Source: Acidimicrobiales bacterium
GTDB taxonomy: Bacteria; Actinomycetota; Acidimicrobiia; Acidimicrobiales; SZUA-35
DNA: 64,000 nt
Assembly (NCBI GenBank): GCA_020630195.1
Contig: JAHDBV010000006.1
Span: 47,979-111,978, forward strand
Direction of reading: 5' to 3'
Shown: positions 9,810 through 17,695 of the stretch, one piece after another
Position numbering within the stretch: the stretch's first letter is position 1
Layout: each line of letters begins with the position of its first letter
Made by a program: the position numbers and the translations under genes
Notes under the pieces: generated by a model
Databases searched by the model: none
What the model was told of the DNA's origin: nothing
What the model saw: the letters and a program-made list of their open reading frames with translations, nothing else

Positions 9810-11015
9810 ATGGCGAGACCGAGATCGGGCAACGGCCGAGTGACTCCGAAGGGTGGCTCGGCGCGCGCCGAGCGGACCCCCGATCTGGCCGATCGGATGC
9901 TCGACACCGCCGAGACCGTCCTGACCGAACTCCACGACGTGGTCGACGCCGAGTACTGGGCGTCGGTGATGCAACGCGAACTCGTCGCCGATCCGGCGAC
10001 GGGTCGCCCGAGGGTCGGGGCCAAGCAGGTCCTCAACCGGGCCCGGCGCCGTGGTGGCGCCGGCGCCGCGACGTTGTGTCGGGCGATCGCCGTGTTCGGC
10101 CCCCTCGAGCACCGTTCGGCCGCGGCGGAGCTCGCCGACCGCCTCGCCGCCCCGCTCGACCTCCCCGCGTGGTTCGAGCGACTCGGCGAGGTCACCCCCG
10201 TGGCGGCGGCCCGCCTCGACGACGTGTGGGGCGACGGCTTCAGCGTGCACCTCGACCTCACCCGCGACCTCGACGGCACGACCACGACCGAGGGCCTGGC
10301 CGTGCGGATCGAGCCGACGGCCGGTTGGCTCGCCGAGATCGTGGTGGGCGGCACCATCGAAGAGGTGGCCGCGTTCACCGACGGCGACCCCCACGCCCGC
10401 TTCGAGCCGATCCCCCTCGCGGATGCCCGCACGTTGCTCGCCGAGGCCCTCGTGCTGCGCGACCCGTCGTGGGCGGCGGAGACGACCGACCCGGACGAAC
10501 CACCCGCCGACGGATGGTTGGCGATGCTGCGCCAACGGGTCGAGCTGCTGCCTCCGGGCGGGGAACCGGCCGGGCTCGTCGAACCGTGGTCGCCGGCCGA
10601 GGCCGAGGCGCTCGTCGAGGAGTTCCTCGCCGCCGATGGTGGCGATCAGGGCGCCGCCCGACCCATCGCGGAACTGGTCTGCCAGTTCGTCCGGGATCTC
10701 GCCGACGGTCGACCGCTCGTGTGGTCGCCGCCGCGGGTGCGCCTCTTCGCCGGACCGTTCGTGGAGGTCGTGCCCCGGGATCGTCCCGACGCGGCGGCCA
10801 TCCTCGACGCCGTGCCCGAGGTGATGGAGCGTTGGCTCCGATTCGCTGGGCGCCGTCTCGAACTGCCCGACCACGCCGTCGAGGCCAACGTGGCGATGCT
10901 CCACCAGACCCGCGAGATCATGGGGACCTGGGGGGCGGACCCGGCGATCGACGACGGGCTCGAACTGCCCGGACCCACCGCCTCGTTCGGCCCGGCGGCG
11001 GAGTGGCCACTCTGA
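9810..11015 (+). CDS. Conserved-looking hypothetical protein, 401 residues
   Basis: I do not recognise a family. The protein is soluble and acidic, with no signal peptide or membrane segment. It starts with a basic tail of about 20 residues. Helical segments follow ('ADRMLDTAETVLTELHDVVDAEYW'), then a middle with alternating strands ('GLAVRIEPTAGWLAEIVVGGTIEEV'), and a C-terminal part with 'SPPRVRLFAGPFVEVVPRDRPDAAAILDAVPEVMERWLRFAG'. Codon use matches its neighbours and the start has a well-placed -10 box, so it is a real gene. Confidence 0.75.
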   Translation: MARPRSGNGRVTPKGGSARAERTPDLADRMLDTAETVLTELHDVVDAEYWASVMQRELVADPATGRPRVGAKQVLNRARRRGGAGAATLCRAIAVFGPLEHRSAAAELADRLAAPLDLPAWFERLGEVTPVAAARLDDVWGDGFSVHLDLTRDLDGTTTTEGLAVRIEPTAGWLAEIVVGGTIEEVAAFTDGDPHARFEPIPLADARTLLAEALVLRDPSWAAETTDPDEPPADGWLAMLRQRVELLPPGGEPAGLVEPWSPAEAEALVEEFLAADGGDQGAARPIAELVCQFVRDLADGRPLVWSPPRVRLFAGPFVEVVPRDRPDAAAILDAVPEVMERWLRFAGRRLELPDHAVEANVAMLHQTREIMGTWGADPAIDDGLELPGPTASFGPAAEWPL

Positions 11016-11089
11016 GGCCTACCCAGCCGAGGAGGTGACGAGGGTCCCGGCGCCCGGGGTGGGACCACTCTGCGGACCGGCACCGCCGC

Positions 11090-12400
11090 ATGCCGATCAC
11101 CATCGGCATGGGCGTCAACCTCGGCACCGCCATCCTCGTCTCCACCACGATCTCGGCCGCGATGACCGCCGGGCTCTTCGTGTTCGCCGCCGAGGCCGAC
11201 GAACGGGCCGACCACGACGGCACTCCGGCCCCCGAGGTGCTCGCCTTCGCGGCGCTGGCCGACGCCGAGCCGGCGATGGGAGCCGAGGCGGACGACGGCG
11301 CACTCGTCCCGCTGCCGGATCCCGGCACTCCGACCACGTCGATCGTTCCGGCCGCCCCGGCACTGGTCGAGCTCGATGCCGACGGCGAGGCCGACGCCGC
11401 GGCCATCACCCCCACGACCGTGACCATCCCGGCCGCGGACGAGCCGGCGCCCGTGGCCACGGTGCCCGCCGCCGAGGATCCGGCGACGCCCACGACCGTG
11501 CGGACACCGACCACCGCGCCGCTCGTGACCATCGCACCGGCCACCACGCCGACGACCCGACCCGCTCCCACCACCACCCGCCCGCCCGCGACCGTGCCCG
11601 CCCCGACCACGACAGCCCCGGCGCGCCCTGCGGAACCCGCGGCGCCGACGACCACGACGACCGTGGTCGCCCCGGATGCGCCGGGCGACTTCCGCCTCGT
11701 GTGGTCGGACGAGTTCGACACCTTCGACGCCTCGTCGTGGACGAAGGAGCACTCGACCTACGGCGACGGCAACAACGAACTCCAGTGCTACCTGCCCGAG
11801 AACGTCACGGTCGTCGACGGTCACCTGCGGCTCACCGCCACCAACGGACCCGCCGAGTGCCCGTGGGAGACCCGCGACTTCGGGTCGGGCATGGTCCGCA
11901 CCAGGGACAAGGTCGACTGGACACGGGGCCGGTTCGAGATCCGCGCCCGGATGCCGGAGGGCCAGGGCTTCTGGCCGGCGGCGTGGATGAGCCCGACGGA
12001 CGGGGTCTACGGCCGGTGGCCGAACTCGGGAGAGATCGACATCGTCGAGGCCCTCGGGCACCGGACCAACCGCATCATCGGGTCGCTCCACTGGATGAGC
12101 CCGACCGGCCACCGGGTCGACAACCGCGAGCACTTCAGCCACGACGGGTTCACCTCGGACTGGCACGTCTACTCCCTCACCTGGGAAGAGGGCCTCTTCA
12201 TCTGGGAGGTCGACGGGATCGAGTACCACCGGGTCGAGAGCTGGAACTCGACGGCCGGGGCCGGGGATGCACCGTTCGACCAGCCCTTCTACCTGAAGCT
12301 GAACCTGGCGGTCGGCGGCCGGGCCCCCGGCGCTCCGGACGCCACCACCCCGTTTCCCGCCCACTACGACATCGACTGGGTGCGCGTCTACCAGCGCTGA
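11090..12400 (+). CDS. Membrane-anchored or secreted glycoside hydrolase family 16 (beta-glucanase type)
   Basis: The 436-residue protein has an N-terminal hydrophobic segment (about residues 8-31) that serves as signal or anchor, a long Ala/Thr/Pro linker (about 95-195), and a C-terminal GH16 domain. GH16 evidence: 'FRLVWSDEFDTFDASSWTKE', the catalytic GEIDIVE (two acids, E-x-D-x-x-E), 'SLHWMSP', 'WHVYSLTWEEGLFIWEVDG' and 'FYLKLNLAVGG'. Such enzymes hydrolyse beta-1,3 or mixed-linkage glucans, for example laminarin, outside the cell. Substrate is inferred from the family only. No carbohydrate-binding module is visible. Confidence 0.9.
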   Translation: MPITIGMGVNLGTAILVSTTISAAMTAGLFVFAAEADERADHDGTPAPEVLAFAALADAEPAMGAEADDGALVPLPDPGTPTTSIVPAAPALVELDADGEADAAAITPTTVTIPAADEPAPVATVPAAEDPATPTTVRTPTTAPLVTIAPATTPTTRPAPTTTRPPATVPAPTTTAPARPAEPAAPTTTTTVVAPDAPGDFRLVWSDEFDTFDASSWTKEHSTYGDGNNELQCYLPENVTVVDGHLRLTATNGPAECPWETRDFGSGMVRTRDKVDWTRGRFEIRARMPEGQGFWPAAWMSPTDGVYGRWPNSGEIDIVEALGHRTNRIIGSLHWMSPTGHRVDNREHFSHDGFTSDWHVYSLTWEEGLFIWEVDGIEYHRVESWNSTAGAGDAPFDQPFYLKLNLAVGGRAPGAPDATTPFPAHYDIDWVRVYQR

Positions 12401-12431
12401 GCACGCCCGTACCGGCGGGTACCCTCCACCC

Positions 12432-12827
12432 ATGGCCGGTTCGATCAGCGACGAGAAGTACGTCTCCCTCACGACCTACAAGCGCAACGGCGACCCCGTC
12501 GCCCTGCCCGTCTGGATCGCCGACCTCGGCGACGGCACGGTCGGCTTCACCACCGCCGAGTCGAGCTACAAGGTCAAGCGGCTGCGCCGCAACGCCTCGG
12601 TCACGCTCCAGCCGTGTGACGCGAAGGGCAACGTGCGAGCGGGCACCGACGTGGTCGGCGGCACCGGCGAAGTGCACACCGGCGCCGAGTTCGACCGGAT
12701 CCGGTCGATCGTGAAGAGCAAGTACGGCATCCAGTACACGGGCATCGAGCTCATGGGCAAGGTCGCCAAGCTCATCGGCAAGGGTTCGGGCACCTCCGCC
12801 GCCGTCGTCATCACCCTCGACGACTGA
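12432..12827 (+). CDS. PPOX-class F420/flavin-dependent oxidoreductase
   Basis: The 131-residue single-domain split barrel starts 'EKYVSLTTYKRNGDPVALPVWIADLGDGTVGFTTA' and continues 'SYKVKRLRRNASVTLQPCD', typical of the actinobacterial PPOX-class proteins predicted to use F420. The substrate is unknown. The start is well defined: TACCCT at 12420-12425, six bases before the ATG, suggests a leaderless transcript. Confidence 0.85.
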   Translation: MAGSISDEKYVSLTTYKRNGDPVALPVWIADLGDGTVGFTTAESSYKVKRLRRNASVTLQPCDAKGNVRAGTDVVGGTGEVHTGAEFDRIRSIVKSKYGIQYTGIELMGKVAKLIGKGSGTSAAVVITLDD

Positions 12828-12923
12828 GCGTCGGCGCCGACGCCCGGTCCCGCGGATCGAGCGGCCCCGCCCGGTTGGGCGGCATCACTGCGGAGAGGTC
12901 GACCGAGGCGGCATGATCTCGAC

Positions 12924-13436
12924 GTGACCGAGCCGCCTCCCCCGCCGGGGCCCGATCCGAGCTGGTTCGCCCGCGTGGCGACCGTCCGTCGTGCCGTGGC
13001 GTCACATCCCCGGATGGTCGACGCCGTCAACGACGTCGAACGTGGTCTGCATCAGGCCGAGGCCGACCGCCGGACACTCGCCGACGGGCTGGATCGCCTG
13101 GATCCCGGCCGGATCGAGAACGAGTTGAAAGCCGCCCTGAGAGAGGCCGTCCGGTCGGGGCGCGACGAACAGACCGACCCCGTCGTGGGCAGCCTGCGCG
13201 CCCGCCATGAGCTCGCCCACGGCGTGCGCGACCAGATCGACGTGCTCGACCGCCGGATCGAGGCCACGGTCATCGACCTCGAGACCCTCGCCGCCCGCGC
13301 CGCCGGCATCGGCCGTCCCGAACCGACCGCCGGCGTCCACGGCGAACGCGCGATGCAACGCCTCCGGGACGACCTGGACGCACTCGAGGCCGCACACGCC
13401 GAAGTCGAACGGCTGCCTCACGGCGGCCTCCGCTGA
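12924..13436 (+). CDS. Hypothetical helical/coiled-coil protein
   Basis: The 170-residue protein has no family I recognise. After a Pro-rich start it is nearly all charged helix with heptad character ('DVERGLHQAEADRRTLADGLDRLD', 'RDQIDVLDRRIEATVIDLETLAARAA', 'RLRDDLDALEAAHAEVERL'), suggesting a coiled coil. It starts with GTG and lies 16 bases before the zinc-ribbon gene, so the two may be co-expressed. Confidence 0.65.
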   Translation: MTEPPPPPGPDPSWFARVATVRRAVASHPRMVDAVNDVERGLHQAEADRRTLADGLDRLDPGRIENELKAALREAVRSGRDEQTDPVVGSLRARHELAHGVRDQIDVLDRRIEATVIDLETLAARAAGIGRPEPTAGVHGERAMQRLRDDLDALEAAHAEVERLPHGGLR

Positions 13437-13452
13437 ACCGCCGGGAGTCATC

Positions 13453-13800
13453 ATGCGCTGCCCGCTCTGTGTCGACGAAGTCCTCGACGCCCACCACCGC
13501 CACGGCATCGAGATCGACATGTGTCCCCGTTGCCGCGGGATCTGGCTCGATCGCGGCGAGCTCGACAAGCTGCTCGACGATGCCGGCGAACGGGCCCCCG
13601 AACCGACGCCTCGACCCCGCGACGGGAACGACCGCGACGGGAACGACCGCGATGAACGGCGCCGGGACGACCGCGAGCGCGACGAACGCGAGCGACGAGA
13701 ACGCGAGCGGCGTGACGACGACCGCAAGAAGAAGCGCAAGAAGAAGAAGTCGGGTGTGGCCAAGCTCGCCGACCTCCTCGACGACGTGCTCGACCTCTGA
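13453..13800 (+). CDS. Zinc-ribbon (zf-TFIIB type) protein with charged tail
   Basis: The 115-residue protein begins with a zinc ribbon, CPLC...CPRC, followed by 'GIWLDRGELDKLLDDAGE', the signature of the zf-TFIIB family of small bacterial proteins. The rest is an Asp/Arg/Glu/Lys-rich tail encoded by short repeats (GACGGGAACGACCGC occurs twice in tandem at 13621-13650), ending in a hydrophobic helix 'GVAKLADLLDDVLDL'. GGGAG at 13443-13447 places the start at ATG 13453. Function unknown. Confidence 0.75.
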   Translation: MRCPLCVDEVLDAHHRHGIEIDMCPRCRGIWLDRGELDKLLDDAGERAPEPTPRPRDGNDRDGNDRDERRRDDRERDERERRERERRDDDRKKKRKKKKSGVAKLADLLDDVLDL

Positions 13801-13907
13801 GGCGGGGCACCGAATCCCCGGGCCGACCGGCCGCCGGGGCACTACGGTCGTCGGTGTGAGCCGCTGACACACCGAGTCCCGTCCGCCCCCGACCCGAGGA
13901 TCTCCCG

Positions 13908-15587
13908 TTGTCCGCGCACCTCACCGCCCACGACCTCCATCTGTCGTTCGCCGACCACACCGTGCTCGCCGGTGTGTCCATCACCGTCGCCCCGAGCGAC
14001 CGGATCGGGGTGATCGGCCCGAACGGCGTCGGCAAGTCGACCCTGCTCTCCGTGCTCGCCGGCCATCGCCCACCTGACCGGGGCCGGGTCACCACCCATC
14101 CCGGTGACGCGCACGTCCTGCTCGTCCCCCAGGAACTCGCCGCCGGCTCCGACGACGACGTCCGCACCGTGCTGCGTCGCCGCACCGGGGCGACCGCACT
14201 CCAGGACGAGTTCGACACCGCCACCGCCGCTCTTGGTGCGCCCGACGCCGGGAACGACACCGCCGAGCGGTACGACCGGGCCCTCGCGAGATGGCTCGCG
14301 GGCGGGGCCGCCGACATCGACGACCGGATCGGCCGGGTGCTCGACGAGGTCGGGCTCGGCGCCGACCGCCTCGATCAGCCCGTGTCGGCGCTGTCAGGTG
14401 GACAACGTGCCCGTGTCGGCCTGGCCGGCCTCCTCGCGGCGACCGCCGACGTGCTCCTGCTCGACGAGCCGACGAACGACCTCGACCGGGCCGGTCTCGA
14501 CCTGCTCGACCGGTGGGTCGCCGACACCTCGGGCGCCCTCGTCGTCGTGTCCCACGATCGGGCCTTCCTCGAACGCACCGTCGGCGCCGTGTTCGAGCTG
14601 GACGACCACACCCGTACCGGCCACCGGTTCAACGGTGGCTGGCGGGCCTATCTCGACGACCGGGCGACCCGGGCCCGACATGCCGAGGAAGCCTTCGGGC
14701 AGTACCAGGACGAGCGCCGGCGACTCACCGAGCGGGCACAACGCCAGACCGAGTGGGCGTCGAAGGGCATGGGTCGACTGAAGAAGTCGGCCGAGCCCGA
14801 CCGGAACATCCGGGGCCTCGTCAAGGAGTCGACCGAGCAGCAGGCGGCGAAGGCGAAACAGACCCGCAACGCGCTCGCACGACTGGAGGTCGTCGACAAG
14901 CCGTGGGTTCCGTGGGAGCTCCGGCTCGAGCTCGCCGAAGCGGACCGCCCGGGGCGAGAGGTGCTGTCGGCCCGGGACCTCGTCGTGGAACGTCGGCGCG
15001 TCGGCGACGACCCGTTCGTGCTCGGGCCGATCGACCTCGACGTGCACACCGGGGAACGGGTGCATCTCGCCGGGCCGAACGGCGCCGGCAAGACGACCTT
15101 GCTGCATGCACTCCTCGGCGACGTCGCACCGGACGCGGGCGTGGTCCATCGCGGCCCCGCCGTCGTCGTCGGCCGCCTCGATCAGACCCGCGCCGCCCTC
15201 GACGACGATCGACCGCTCCTCGTCGTCGCCGAGGAACTCGCCGGGGTGGGCCTCCAGGAGATCCGGACCGCGTTCGCGAAGTTGGGGCTGGATCAGCGCG
15301 ATGTCGACCGGCCGGCGCGCCGCCTCTCCCCCGGCGAGCGCACCCGGGCCATGTTGGGGATCTTCATGCTCCGCCCGGCCAACACCCTCGTGCTCGACGA
15401 ACCGACCAACCACCTCGACCTGCCCGCGATCGAACAGCTCGAACAGGCCCTCGCCGAGTTCGGGGGCACGGTCGTCCTCGTCACCCACGACCGGGCGTTC
15501 CTCGATGCGATCGACCTCGACCGGCGCGTCACCGTCGACGGGGGGCGGGTCGTGGAGGACACCCCGCTCGAGGGTGGACGCACCTAG
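13908..15587 (+). CDS. ABC-F family ATP-binding protein
   Basis: The 559-residue protein carries two ATPase domains and no membrane segment. Domain 1 has GPNGVGKST, LSGGQRARVGLAGLL and 'LLDEPTNDLD'; domain 2 has GPNGAGKTT, LSPGERTRAMLGIF and 'VLDEPTNHLDLP'. The charged linker between them (about residues 240-330) is the ABC-F hallmark. ABC-F proteins act on the ribosome as translation factors or antibiotic-resistance proteins; which applies here cannot be told. The start is TTG at 13908, with GAGGA at 13896-13900. Its TAG stop lies in a CTAG shared with the opposing transporter gene. Confidence 0.85.
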   Translation: MSAHLTAHDLHLSFADHTVLAGVSITVAPSDRIGVIGPNGVGKSTLLSVLAGHRPPDRGRVTTHPGDAHVLLVPQELAAGSDDDVRTVLRRRTGATALQDEFDTATAALGAPDAGNDTAERYDRALARWLAGGAADIDDRIGRVLDEVGLGADRLDQPVSALSGGQRARVGLAGLLAATADVLLLDEPTNDLDRAGLDLLDRWVADTSGALVVVSHDRAFLERTVGAVFELDDHTRTGHRFNGGWRAYLDDRATRARHAEEAFGQYQDERRRLTERAQRQTEWASKGMGRLKKSAEPDRNIRGLVKESTEQQAAKAKQTRNALARLEVVDKPWVPWELRLELAEADRPGREVLSARDLVVERRRVGDDPFVLGPIDLDVHTGERVHLAGPNGAGKTTLLHALLGDVAPDAGVVHRGPAVVVGRLDQTRAALDDDRPLLVVAEELAGVGLQEIRTAFAKLGLDQRDVDRPARRLSPGERTRAMLGIFMLRPANTLVLDEPTNHLDLPAIEQLEQALAEFGGTVVLVTHDRAFLDAIDLDRRVTVDGGRVVEDTPLEGGRT

Positions 15588-16342
15588 GCGACGGCGGTCC
15601 CCAACAACGAGCCGATCGCCCAGGTCAACGCACATGCGGCTGCGGCCCAGCCGACCTGCCGACCGATCGTCCGACCGACCGAGCGTTCGGTGAACCGGGC
15701 GAGGAGTGCACCCACCAGCGCGGCGGCGACGAGCCCGATCGCGACCGACGCGATGGTGGCGGTGTCGCCATCACCGAGGAACCACGGGATGAGCGGCAAC
15801 AGCGCGCCCACGGCGAACGCGAGGAAGGAACTGATCGCGGCACCGATGGGGTCACCGATCGCATCGGGATCGACGCCGAGCTCCTCGCGGGCGTGCACCT
15901 CGAGCGCGACCTCGGGGTCGGCCATGACGGCGGCCGCCATCTCCTCGGCCATGCCCCGCTCGATCCCGCGCGACTCGTAGATCGTCGCCAACTCGTGGGT
16001 CTCGGCCCTCGGTCGCTCCGCCAACGAGCGCCGTTCGATCTCGAGCTCACGCTCGACCAGCTCGTTCTGGGCCTTCATCGAGACGTACTCGCCGGCGGCC
16101 ATCGACGACGCACCCGCGAGCAGGCCCGACACACCGGCGATCAGCACGGCCGACCCTTCGCTCGCCGCGGCGGCCACGCCCAGGATCAACGCGACGTTGG
16201 AGACCAACCCGTCGGACACGCCGAAGATCGCGGCCCGGGCCGCACCACCCTGGACATCGCGGTGATGATGGACCCAGTGACGACCGTGATCGTCGTGATG
16301 GTGATGATCGTGGTCGGCATGGTCGTGTCGAGCGTTCGCCAC
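15584..16342 (-). CDS. VIT1/CCC1-family iron/manganese transporter
   Basis: The 252-residue integral membrane protein of the VIT family exports Fe2+ or Mn2+ from the cytoplasm or into storage. It has a His/Asp-rich N-terminus (HDHADHDHHHHDDHGRH), 'AAIFGVSDGLVSNVALILGVAAA', 'GLLAGASSMAAGEYVSMKAQNE', a charged cytosolic metal-binding helical region (about residues 90-155) and three further hydrophobic segments. It appears leaderless from a GTG start, with TAGGTT six bases upstream. Its stop overlaps that of the ABC-F gene in a four-base CTAG. Confidence 0.9.
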   Translation of the reverse strand: MANARHDHADHDHHHHDDHGRHWVHHHRDVQGGAARAAIFGVSDGLVSNVALILGVAAAASEGSAVLIAGVSGLLAGASSMAAGEYVSMKAQNELVERELEIERRSLAERPRAETHELATIYESRGIERGMAEEMAAAVMADPEVALEVHAREELGVDPDAIGDPIGAAISSFLAFAVGALLPLIPWFLGDGDTATIASVAIGLVAAALVGALLARFTERSVGRTIGRQVGWAAAACALTWAIGSLLGTAVA

Positions 16343-16348
16343 GGCTCC

Positions 16349-16354
16349 AACCTA
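16349..16354 (-). promoter_or_regulatory. -10 box (TAGGTT) of the VIT-type transporter gene
   Basis: TAGGTT on the minus strand, six bases from the GTG at 16342. Confidence 0.5.
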
Positions 16355-16658
16355 CCGACCGGCACCGACAGCCCCGGGGTCGGAGGCCTCAGTTCCGAGC
16401 GAACGTGCGACCCGCCACGGGTGTCGGTCGGCGCCATTGACGGCCGACACCCGTGGGGGCGCACACATCCCTCCCGACAAGGGATGCGTCGTGGACGTCG
16501 ATGCAGTTCTGCGCTGTGCCATTGGGGGAGGACCAACCAGGGGCGACGACCACGAGAGTGACCGTAGACCTCGACTGTCGCCACAGGATGTGGGCGCTGT
16601 TTCGGGTCGGTGAACAGACCGGCCCGCAAACTCCGACGACAGCCGTGCCGGACCCTCC
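16355..16658. other. Divergent intergenic region without a supported protein gene
   Basis: This is part of the 537-bp gap between the divergent VIT transporter and RIO kinase genes. It holds a long inverted repeat (listed separately) and otherwise lower GC than its surroundings. A 94-codon minus-strand frame (16389-16673) exists but has no ribosome-binding site or recognisable domain, so it is not called. Confidence 0.5.
16415..16456. repeat. Perfect 13-bp inverted repeat, extendable to 16 bp
   Basis: CCACGGGTGTCGG (16415-16427) is exactly complementary to CCGACACCCGTGG (16444-16456); three more pairs including one G-T extend the stem inward to leave a ten-base loop. There is no T-tract on either side. 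It lies 73 bp upstream of the VIT transporter start, between divergent promoters, so an operator or RNA element is more likely than a terminator. Confidence 0.6.
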
Positions 16659-16664
16659 TAGGGT
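16659..16664 (+). promoter_or_regulatory. -10 box (TAGGGT) for the RIO-kinase leader transcript
   Basis: TAGGGT would give a transcript start near 16671 and a roughly 26-nt leader that carries GAGGAGG (16684-16690) before the small ORF at 16697. Confidence 0.4.
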
Positions 16665-16696
16665 CGGGCCCACGCCCCGAACCGAGGAGGTCGGCC

Positions 16697-16753
16697 ATGA
16701 CCCACGACTCCAGCATCGACCGACCGTCGCGTTCCGGCGTTCCGCTCGCCTGA
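16697..16753 (+). CDS. Possible 18-residue leader peptide before the RIO-like kinase
   Basis: ATG at 16697 follows a full Shine-Dalgarno (GAGGAGG) by six bases and encodes MTHDSSIDRPSRSGVPLA before TGA. Between this stop and the kinase start 127 bases later there are three short GC-rich hairpins (around 16763-16776, 16799-16819 and 16844-16861). The arrangement resembles a translated leader, but the peptide has no obvious run of one amino acid to sense. Expression is inferred from the ribosome-binding site alone. Confidence 0.4.
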   Translation: MTHDSSIDRPSRSGVPLA

Positions 16754-16879
16754 CCGGTCACGACACGGCCCGCACGGGCCACGGAGACCCCCGGCACCGG
16801 CGCACCCCACCGAGGTGCGCACGCGACGAACCACCCAGCCGAGCGCGCCCTGCCGCGCGCCATCACGGAGGATCCTTCG

Positions 16880-17650
16880 TTGCGTCCCACTCCCTCCTGG
16901 CTCGTCGCCGAGCCCTACATCGAACAGACCCTCGGCGTCCTCCGATCCGGCAAGGAAGCCCAGATCGAACTCGTCGAGCGCGTCGCCGACCCGCCGGACG
17001 GGCAATCGCCCACGACCACCCGCTGCCTGCTGGCCCGGAAGCGCTATCTCCCCCGCCAGGTCACGGCGAAGGGCACCCTCGAGGCCCTCGGCGCCCAGCG
17101 GGCGTCCGCGTTCCGCCACGACGTGGAGTACCGCGAGGGCCGGCAGTTCCGACGATCCCGCGAGCGACGGGCCGTCGAACGCATGTCGACCTACGGCAAA
17201 CGCCTCCTCCAGGACCGTTGGACCGGGCACGAGCACGACGTGCTCCGCACCCTGTGGGAGCGGGAGGTGTCGGTGCCGTTCCCGATCGCGTACGGCGACG
17301 ACACCTTCGACCTCGAGTTCCTCGGGGACGCCGAGCGTGCCGCACCCCAACTCCAGGCCGCTCGACTCGACCGGCCGGGCCTCGACGAGGCCTGGCACCA
17401 GGTCGTCGACGGGCTCGCCGACATCACCGCGGCGGGCTGGGCCCACGGTGACCTGTCGGCCTACAACCTGTTGTGGTGGGAGGAGCGGGTGTGGTTCATC
17501 GACTTCCCTCAGGCCGTCGACCTGGCGGCCAACCCACGCGGGCTCGACTACCTGCATCGCGACGTCGCGAACATCGCCACGTGGTTCGGCCGACGAGGCC
17601 TCGACGTCGACGCCGAGGCGACCTTCGCCGAGCTCCTCGTCCACCTCTGA
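16880..17650 (+). CDS. RIO-like serine protein kinase
   Basis: The 256-residue protein is a RIO1-type atypical kinase. It has 'SGKEAQIELVERV' near the start (RIO nucleotide loop), the catalytic loop 'WAHGDLSAYNLLWW', and the metal-binding 'VWFIDFPQAVDL' with Asp in place of the DFG motif. 'YLHRDVANIATWFGRRGLD' follows, as in RIO1 family members. The start is TTG at 16880, supported by GGAGGA at 16867-16872. Archaeal and eukaryal RIO kinases act in ribosome maturation; the role of bacterial members is not established. It converges on rtcB, an RNA-repair gene. Confidence 0.85.
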   Translation: MRPTPSWLVAEPYIEQTLGVLRSGKEAQIELVERVADPPDGQSPTTTRCLLARKRYLPRQVTAKGTLEALGAQRASAFRHDVEYREGRQFRRSRERRAVERMSTYGKRLLQDRWTGHEHDVLRTLWEREVSVPFPIAYGDDTFDLEFLGDAERAAPQLQAARLDRPGLDEAWHQVVDGLADITAAGWAHGDLSAYNLLWWEERVWFIDFPQAVDLAANPRGLDYLHRDVANIATWFGRRGLDVDAEATFAELLVHL

Positions 17651-17657
17651 GCGGCCG

Positions 17658-17689
17658 CCGGGCGGGTGGGTCTTCCCCCACCCGCCCGG
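17658..17689. terminator. Bidirectional hairpin terminator between the RIO kinase and rtcB
   Basis: CCGGGCGGGTGGG and CCCACCCGCCCGG form a perfect 13-bp stem with a six-base loop (TCTTCC). It sits between two convergent stop codons (17650 and 17696). Confidence 0.75.
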
Positions 17690-17695
17690 CCACGC

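Noticed and set aside
13621..13650. Tandem GACGGGAACGACCGC as a regulatory repeat
   Set aside because: It lies inside the zinc-ribbon gene and simply encodes the low-complexity DGNDR tail.
16389..16673. 94-codon minus-strand frame in the VIT/RIO gap
   Set aside because: No ribosome-binding site, no recognisable domain, and it overlaps a long inverted repeat and the RIO promoter.
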